Below are positions 46,601 to 55,600 of a DNA stretch of 64,000 nucleotides, in pieces. The position numbers were made by a program, and so were the translations under genes. The notes below the pieces were generated by a model. The model saw nothing but the letters and a program-made list of their open reading frames with translations, was not told the DNA's origin and did no database searches. Positions within the stretch are counted from its first letter, which is position 1. Each line of letters opens with the position of its first letter. The DNA is from Blastobasis lacticolella (lineage: Eukaryota; Arthropoda; Insecta; Lepidoptera; Blastobasidae), in contig LR990059.1 in assembly GCA_905147135.1 (NCBI GenBank), forward strand, positions 16,453,001 to 16,517,000, read 5' to 3'.

Positions 46601-49600
46601 AGATTTATTTGGCTGACTTGGAGTGACCCGGGAGTCATGTGTGTGACTCATTGGGCTAAGAGCCCCGAAAGTCTCGGATGTAGTGGCTGTAGATAGCAAA
46701 CTTATTTTGGAATTTTTTTAGAAGGCGGCTTGATATGGGATGCCTTCGTTATTACAAACATTGTTAAATGGTTTCAAAATGGGAGCTTAAACGTAACGTA
46801 AAGTCTAGATAGAGTATACTCGTTCGAACAGTTAAAATCGATGACGATGATTATTGCTTGTTTAGTTTTGGTGTGGCAACAAATGGACTATTGTTACCTA
46901 TAACTGGCGTATCAAATAGACGTGAGAGCTTCTTATTATTAAACTTCTGATTTAGTTTTGATATTGGGCAGTAGAAATAATGTTTATTTTTATTTTATTT
47001 TATTTTGTTGTTTTTGTAGAGATGACACCGTAAACAGTTGTTCGGATCTGTGACAATTACTTGTTGTGTAACTCGTAGACCGTTATTGACCGGGTTATGA
47101 TAGCAGATAGACTGTTACCTATCACTGACTTAGTACAGATTTGGTCGAAGGATTGACCACGAGCTGAGAATCTATAGACAGCTTCTATTTATTTGTCCCG
47201 CCTGTGTGGCTCCCGCCTGTGTGGCTCCCGCCTGTGTGGCTCCCGTCTGTGTGGCTCCCGTCTGTGTGGCTCCCGCCTGTGTGGCTCCCGCCTGTGTGGC
47301 TCCCGCCTGTGTGGCTCTCGCCTGTGTGGCTCCCGCTTGTGTGGCTCCCGGCTGTGTGGCTCCCGCCTGTGTGGCATCCCGCCTGTTTGGCATTTCGCCT
47401 GTGTGGCATAGTCTGTGTGACATTAAGTCTGTGTGGTATTTAGCCTGTGAGGCATTCTACCTGTATGGCATTTCGCCGGTGTGGCATTTTTATGTGTGGC
47501 ATTTTGCCTCTGTGAAATTTACCCGTGTGTGACATCTTACCTGTATCGTGCTTTGGTAGACGTGACACAGGATATATGATGAATAAACTCATCGTTTGAC
47601 GATTAGAGTGGCACTGACCAGAGTGACACCCAACCTGTGTGGTATTTCGCTTGTGTGCAGGTCCAGTTGCTTGGCGGCCTGGTTGCGTGGCGGCCTGATT
47701 GCGTGGCGGCCCGACTGATGGCGTCCGTCGTGTGGTGGTTCGTCGCCTGTGTGTCATTTCTCCTGTATGGTAACATTACTTATTCTTTTTAAATTAGGAT
47801 GGCGCTGACGGATGACCAAAAATCATATGGCATTTAATGAAGGAGTGTTTCAATCCCACTCGAAGTAACATTGGGTCTTTTGCTGAGTACTGAAAATTTG
47901 ATGTAGGTATGTCACATATTTGTAGTGAATCTAAGTACCTACAGTAATGGACGTCGGGGACGATACGCGAGCTCTGTGATTGGGGCTTGTTTCCCACTCA
48001 ACAAGAGCATCAAGGGAAAACACTGGTGACGATGATTAAACCTTCTTCATTGGTGGTAATTGTGATACGGTTTATGAACCGTCTGGTGTTATACCTTGTC
48101 ACGCCTCTCTAATGAACTGAAGTCGTAGCTGAATTTATGTCGGCAACTTATAAAGAATCATTTATGTACAAGATGATGTTGTTATCTCTCGATCTACAGA
48201 AGTTTAGTATGATAAATGATAATGGACGTATGTTTTATGTGAAGAATTGGTGGGTTAATGCAGTCGTGATAGATCCAATCACATGATTCATAAGACTTAT
48301 TTGGGTGATGTGTTGTGGTCAGAAGTGACCGAGCGAATATAGTACTGTGCTATGGTTTTCATGTTTCAGATTACACACGAGGACGTGTGTACAGCAGGAC
48401 GGCCGTGACGGATCACGGTCAATAGTATGGACTCACGTGGTCAATAGTACGGACTCATGACGATGAAAACGGAAGTGGGAGTGCGCCCTCTGGTGGGGCG
48501 TGCTGACAGAGTCTCGACGGCACGACTCGGGCCGAGTGGCGGCCATTCTTGGCGCGACCGCCGCCGAGGAGTGACGCGTCTTGAAACTGTCTCCACATTT
48601 CGTTTGTTTACGTTTGAAGTTCGTTAATAGAAAGTGTTATTTACGTTTAAAAATAAAGTCATTTTAAAATCACCTTTGAAATAAGAAAGTAAATTACCTC
48701 AACTGCCTACATTTGTAATACCGCTCTGAATTCTAGTGAAATTATAAGTGATGTGCAAAAATGAAATGGAATAAATACAGTGGAGTAAATGTGAACCTTT
48801 TCTTTAATTTATCTGGACGAATACGAACTGATGACAATGATCCTGATACACCCCATTCCTTCACGCGACGACATATATATATATATACCCATAAATATAT
48901 ATATTTTATAGGCATGTTAGTGTAGCTTCATAATATATAATTGTATATAATAAAGGGCTTATATTGGTTTGTTACTGTTACATTTAGTTACATGTGCCTA
49001 TCCTATTATATTAACTTTATTATTAATTTACCTTAGCATTCTCAAATTTAAAAAAAAAAACCCCAATAGCAAATATCTATATCTACCTACTACATATATA
49101 GAGACAGAGCTCAGAAGCAAACATCGACGTGTAGACCAACTGACATCTAATTATGTCTTAATGGAATAGTTAGCCCTAGCACAGGCCCTGGCCTATTTGG
49201 GCTGCTATGTTCAAATACCATTTGGCTTATACGGTTTTTGGGCACATGCTTGGACTCGAGGTATTCAAATTGTCATTATGCATTGAGAAATAATAAATAA
49301 ATAAATAAAATAAATAAAATTACACCAAAGTAAAACCCTTTTATGCAATGTCGCGTAACAAACGGCAAAAGAAGCCATTAAGGCGCATTCCAGTGCCATA
49401 TCAGGGCGAGCTGACCTTGGTTGAACGTCCGACCACGTTCTCCGCACGCAAAAGCGGCTTTATTTTATACTGCGTAAAGATTAGTATCAACTGCAACTGA
49501 CGGTTGGTCGGCCCCAGCCAAACCGGAACTTCTGTTACTAGTTTTACGGAAAACTTAATTTTTTTTATAAAAATCTTGTGTTTTATTGAAAACTTAATAT

Positions 49601-52600
49601 TGTGTCAAAATCTAAAATAAATTTCTTCTTGATATCCACAGGTGTGCCGCCTCGACCCTACAGGGCCGGCCCGACGGCCGCCGCCGGGCATAGCGGAGTC
49701 GCTGTCGGCGCTGGCGTCGTCGCTGCGGCTGGGCCGGCTGCTGTGCCGCGCGCCGGCGCTGCTGCTGGCGCTGGTGGAGCGGCACGGCACGCGCCGCGCC
49801 ATGCCGTGGCTGCACCACCTGCTGCGGCACGACCAGCTGGAGCTCAGGTGAGTCCGCGGCCGAGTCGCTGCGGCTGGGCCGGCTGCTGTGCCGCGCGCCG
49901 GCGCTGCTGCTGGCGCTGGTGGAGCGGCACGGCACGCGCCGCGCCATGCCGTGGCTGCACCACCTGCTGCGGCACGACCAGCTGGAGCTCAGGTGAGTCC
50001 GCGGCCGAGTCGCTGCGGCTGGGCCGGCTGCTGTGCCGCGCGCCGGCGCTGCTGCTGGCGCTGGTGGAGCGGCACGGCACGCGCCGCGCCATGCCGTAGC
50101 TGCACCACCTGCTGCGGCACGACCAGCTGGAGCTCAGGTGAGTCCGCGGCCGAGTCGCTGCGGCTGGGCCGGCTGCTGTGCCGCGCGCCGGCGCTGCTGC
50201 TGGCGCTGGTGGAGCGGCACGGCACGCGCCGCGCCATGCCGTGGCTGCACCACCTGCTGCGGCACGACCAGCTGGAGCTCAGGTGAGTCCGCGGCCGAGT
50301 CGCTGCGGCTGGGCCGGCTGCTGTGCCGCGCGCCGGCGCTGCTGCTGGCGCTGGTGGAGCGGCACGGCACGCGCCGCGCCATGCCGTGGCTGCACCACCT
50401 GCTGCGGCACGACCAGCTGGAGCTAAGGTGTGGGCTCGTGGCCTGGAGAATGACTATACTCATATTGGCGTTAATGTTTTTTTTTTCTAATTGACTAGCC
50501 AGGCATTTGACCGTCATCTCACCTGGTGGTAATTGACGATGCGGCCTATGATGGAGCATGCCTGTCTAGAAACAGCCTATTCACTCCAGCCTTGAAGGCA
50601 TCCAAATTATATTAATCAGGGAGCACACTCCGTTTCCTGTTGTACTCGCGCGTGAGGGTCCGGGAATCCACCTTGACCGTGATACTGAAACCAGCACATT
50701 CAGGCGACTGAATCTGTAACCATGATTCAATCTGGTCAGGTTATAGCAAGCAATATATCAAGGTCACGGAGGTCGGTGGCAGTCGCTCCATTGTAATTAC
50801 CTGATCTGCCAAATCCTGGATCATAGTCAAAGCGGATTCGAGGCCCTCATGTGCGAGAGCACAACCGGGATATTAACGCCAAGATTAGTTTTATTATTAT
50901 TGATTGTTTTATTGCTTTACACCTTGCTGTCCAATTATTTAAAAACAAACTATAGTTCGTGCCAAACGAATTGGCAATAGGATGCCTTGATCTCTCGGTC
51001 AACAACTGGCATTATTTCATGTTTATTTTAAATAGGAATGCGGCTATTTGACTATTACAACTATCCGAGAGATCGATGAACGCTATTGATAATTTGACAT
51101 CGAAATGATATAGCGCACCTCTCCCCCCAGCGTGCTCCCCGTCCAATGCCTGTGCGAGTTCCTGTCGGCCGGCGCGGCGGGCCCCACCGCCGAGGCGGGC
51201 AAGACGGGCGAGCTGTGCGCGCACCTCCGCCGCACGGTGGCGGAGTCCGAGCAGGGCGCCCGGGCCGTGCTGCACTACTACGCGGCCCGGCTCGCGCACC
51301 ACCATCGCCATACTAGGCAGGGTGCGCAGAGGGTATGTATCATCACACGTTCGCTAAATAATCGAAGTTAATTAATCATCTTGGAGTTAATGTTCCGGTT
51401 GTGCTCTCGCGCACGAGGACCCGAGGTCCGCCTTCACCATGATCCAGGATTTGGCAGATCAAGTAATTACAGTGGAGCGACTGCCATCTGACCTCCGTGA
51501 CTCTGCTACCAGGGGAGCCTGACTAGGTTGGATCACAAATAAATAAATAAATAAACATACAGTCGCCTGATTGTGGAGGTTTCACCATGAAGTTTTCTCT
51601 CACCGTGGGAGCTTGAAAGTTACAGAAAAATAGGAAAAGTGCATTGACCTATGTAAAAGCCCTCAATGGTCTAGATTCTAAGAATTACTAGAAATAAAAC
51701 CTGGTTCTAGGTGGTATCAATTGGTATAAGAATTTTTTCATACAAACAAACTCTACCCACACATTCGTTACTGCGATGCAGAAATATTGTACAGCGCTAT
51801 CTAGTGAACGTGGTGACGACTACATATGTATTGTACAAGTACCATAGCTCCATTGTGCAATGTAGTAAAAGGAAATCAATTAAAAAGGACAGTAATTATA
51901 GATGCATGACAGAGTTCATGTACAAAGTGTAATTATTCAATGTTGTACTCGTATTGACGATTGTGAGTATTAACGACCTGAACGGTTCGATACCCGACCG
52001 AGCAGAAATTGAAATGATAAGTTTTATTTTCTGTTACGGGTCTGGGTGTTATATGTATAAAAAATGTGTTATATATGTCGTCGCGTGAAGGAAAGGGGTG
52101 TATCAGGATCATTGTCATCAGGGTGGTGATATCAGTATTAGATCGTATTCGACCAGATAAATTAAAGAAAAGGTTCACATTTACTCCACTGTATTTATTC
52201 CAATTCATTTTTGCACATCACTTATAATTTCATTCAAACGTAAACAAACGAAATGTGGAGACAGATTCAAGACGCGTCACTCCTCGGCGGCGGTCGCGCC
52301 AAGAATGGCCGCCACTCCGCCCGAGTCGTGCCGTCGAGACTCTGACAGCACGCCCCACCAGAGGGCGCACTCCCACTTCCGTTTTCATCGTCATGAGTCC
52401 GTACTATTGACCACATGATTCCATACTATTGACCGCGATCCGTCATATATATTATTATTTTTTATTACTTTACTAGACAGGCATTTGACCGCCACCCCAC
52501 CTGAGGGCCTATCGGCTATCTCAGTGGACAACTGAATTTGACATAAAAAAATCTGACACTACTCTAATTTGGTAGACGCTATTGCCAGTTTTCAACGTAG

Positions 52601-55600
52601 ATGACGTGGTGTAGAATTATCTAGTGTCAAATACAGTTGTCAACTGAGTTAGCCAATAGCCCCGCTGGTGGTAAGTGACGATGCGGTCGAAGATGGAGCA
52701 CGCCCGTCTTGGAACAGCCTATTCACTCTAGCCTTGAAGGCGTCCAGATTATATTACTATACTGTTATTATTATACTGTTATTGGTATTACATTTAAGTG
52801 TTTACGATTTTTCATGTAATATTTAATGTACCAAAAAGTGTAAATCTGTTGGCAAATAAATAAATAAAATAAATAAATAAATATTGATCAGGGAACACAC
52901 TCGCAGGCAACGCATTCCATTCCTTAGCCGTACGCAATAAATAGTTAAATTGGTAAAATATAAATAGTTTACCAGTTGTCTAGCACCCATAACTTCCAAA
53001 AAAACACGTATTTGTTCTAACCTCTAGTATGCTGCTGTCATAGCATGTGTGACAGATGACGATAATCTTCCCAAAGCCTAGAAGTCCGTCAAAACTACCA
53101 CTTTGTTTCAGGGTTTGAAATTGGTGCTGACACAATCTACGGACGAGGCCACCGAGATGGACTATAACGCAGATGTAAGCCCAGAGTGAGTAGCGTAGCC
53201 TAGATTTGCAATGCGTAAAGTCTGACATGTTAAAAATTAAATAGACGATCGCTATTAAGCCATCGTACACCTTATTCATTTCCATTCATTCATTCGCTCA
53301 GAACGAATGAAATTTATTTATATAGTCGAAATAACCGCTGCGATTATGGAAATAGCCTCTGTGATGGTGGAAATAACCTCAGCAGCCTAATAATAACCTC
53401 TGACCAGCGCAATCTGTTTCCTATTTTTGTAACAAACAATAAGTTATCAAAATTATTAGGAAAACTTGAGATTGTTTTGTTTGTTATAATTCTGGTCCCA
53501 TATTGTGGTAAAATTGCGCTGGACATATTCAAATTAATTTAATCATATCATAGCTACTTCGCAGCGTGGGTAGGCCTCCCACAAGGTGGACCGATGACCT
53601 GGTAAAGATCGCAGGTATCAGCTAGACCACAGGCACAGGACCGGCGTGATAGGTGCTTTAAATCCGCTCTCTAATTATAAATACGCCCTCTCGTCCCCAG
53701 CGACTGGCTAGAGCTCCTGATCCAATTGCCCCACTGGGCCTCGCTCCGGGGCGAGGTGGTCCCGCGCCTGCGCGCCGCCTGCCTCGCGGAGTGCCACCCG
53801 CCCCACCTGGTGGACTACCTGGCCTTCCTCGCCTCGCAGGTGGCGCTGCACCCTGATGAGGACCACACGGATATGGTGCTGGTGAGTAGATTGGGTACTC
53901 TAGGTTTCTTTCTCCCACAGATTGTCACGGATGAACTTTTATTGGCTTATATTGACTGTTTAATCATCATCACAGTCCATAACAGTCTAGTAAGGGCCTG
54001 TCTCACGAATGGGAAAGTTTTTGCCATAATCTCCACGCTTGGCCGGCGAGCTTGAGATCGCAGTGTTATAAATATAACAATGGAAAACGCTGCTGCTCAT
54101 TTTCCAGCCTACGTAGACTCTTTTGCGTCAAAAACATTTGTCGCTTTGTACGACACACAAGTGTTGGTGATTGGTGACTCTTTATAAGTTGATCTAGAGA
54201 TGATATAATATTTTCTTGCAATAATATTTGTCAATAATAATAAAAACCACCCTCCGTGAAATCTTCGGCTTCGGTCGGGTTTCGGGCTGAAGCCAAATTT
54301 TCCGCCGAAAGTGTTTTTTTTCTGGCTGAAGGTGGGCGAAGCCGCAACCTCGGTCGGACACTACTGTTAGGATATTTTAATTAAAAGTTTCTCATAATCT
54401 GTAATCCATGTTCTTCCCATCCAGGACCTAAGCCAAGTGCTGATGGAGCGTACGACCCTGATGGGGTACGTGCTGCCGGCGGGGGCCGCCACCGGCGTCG
54501 CTGCCAACGTCTCCGTGGAGCCCACGCGGTCGCAGCACCGAGCCCTGTACGCCCTCACGCAGATACTGTACACGCATCTGTTTAAGGTACGTGGTCGATT
54601 GATAGCATGGGGGGTTGGGGAGAGCTACCTGGAGAGGTTTTCCCTGGAGAGTACAAACGTAGCATTCATCTGGGTAAACACCAACTGCTGCGATGCGGCG
54701 CACGATATCGGTACTAAACATCAGTTCATAGAAGCTATAGGGATTAGCAGAACTTTTCTTTACCCAGGTAATGCATTACGCACGTTATCCTCCGTCGGGG
54801 GGTGTTTAATCTGCATTCACAGGACTAGCCTTTGACATTTGAAGAAAGGCCAGCAATGGGTCTTCCAGATAATATGATGATGATGAACTCGCTGTGTTTT
54901 GGCAGAATACCAGTATATTGCTCTTCCAGGCAATATGCTGAGTCATGACCTTTTTGTGCTACAGCACACACATACGACTTACCTATAGGTTCTATAATGT
55001 TTACGTTACTTCGTGACAATTTAATTTGTACTTCGTTCATGTATTTATGTAATTTGTACTTGACTAGCATAAGTTGTTTGTATGTACATGAAGCATAAAA
55101 TGTAAATAAAAATATTCGTGGACAAATTCACACAGCGCCCTCTAGCCCCAAACTAAGCAAAGCTTGTGTTATGGGTGCTAGATAACTGATAAAGTACTTA
55201 AATGCTTTTATCTACACTCATAGCGTAATGTTCCAATTACATATTCGAAAACAGTCGTTTAAGGATACACTTTTTTCACGCCAGACTATAAAAATTTAAA
55301 AAATTACTTTTCGATACAGCATTTCCCATACTATTTTCATTACAGCTGTATCGTAAAATAATTTTTTAATCATTATGCAACACTTTTATTTTTTTATTTT
55401 TTGTCGGGCGCCGGGACACGGCGAAATGTAGGCTGAATAGCTAGATGTCTTTAACAAATTCAAATTCAAAATTTAAATTTTCCTGTTTATATTCTGTGTT
55501 ATTATTTTCCCGCCAAACAGAATATTCTTTGTAATTGTTGTAATTTGTGTTTGTGAATGTTTTTTCTTATTTTAAGCAAATAAATAGATAAATGTGAAAG

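Larger units (their letters stand above)
39380..48873 (+). mobile_element. Non-autonomous LTR retrotransposon (LARD-like)
   Basis: 5' LTR 39380-43934 (interrupted) and 3' LTR 48406-48873, both TG...CA. Target duplication TATA at 39376-39379 and 48874-48877. The internal part, 43935-48405, has no gag, protease, RT or integrase. It contains a LINE tail fragment, a SINE-A scrap (about 44200-44240) and a minisatellite. The primer-binding region right after the 5' LTR (TCAGAAGCGG) resembles the complement of an insect tRNA-Leu 3' end, as used by some Ty3/gypsy elements (inference). No clear polypurine tract precedes the 3' LTR. Movement would need enzymes from a relative. Confidence 0.85.
36345..49320 (+). 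mobile_element. APE-type LINE, split by the LTR element
   Basis: ORF at 36345-39323 followed by a 3' UTR that is interrupted at 39380 and resumes at about 48874, ending in an (AAATA)n tail at about 49285-49320. Without the insert the visible element is about 3.5 kb. No ORF1 is seen and the 5' boundary (between 35936 and 36345) is not defined, so it may be 5'-truncated. Located in IntS1 intron 14. Confidence 0.82.

Noticed and set aside
47193..47532. Open frames of 60-110 codons on both strands encoding Cys/Gly/Thr-rich repeats
   Set aside because: They follow from a 15-bp minisatellite unit, which keeps any stop-free frame open. There is no start context or non-repeat domain.
49602..50559. 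Arg/Ala-rich frames of 80-165 codons on both strands
   Set aside because: These are shadows of GC-rich IntS1 exon 15 and its tandem copies; only the plus frame reading '[12 protein letters not shown]' matches the IntS1 family.
53112..53174. Earlier donor (GTAAGC at 53175) for IntS1 exon 17
   Set aside because: It leaves phase 0, which would throw exon 18 out of the '[15 protein letters not shown]' frame. The GTGAGT at 53186 restores it.
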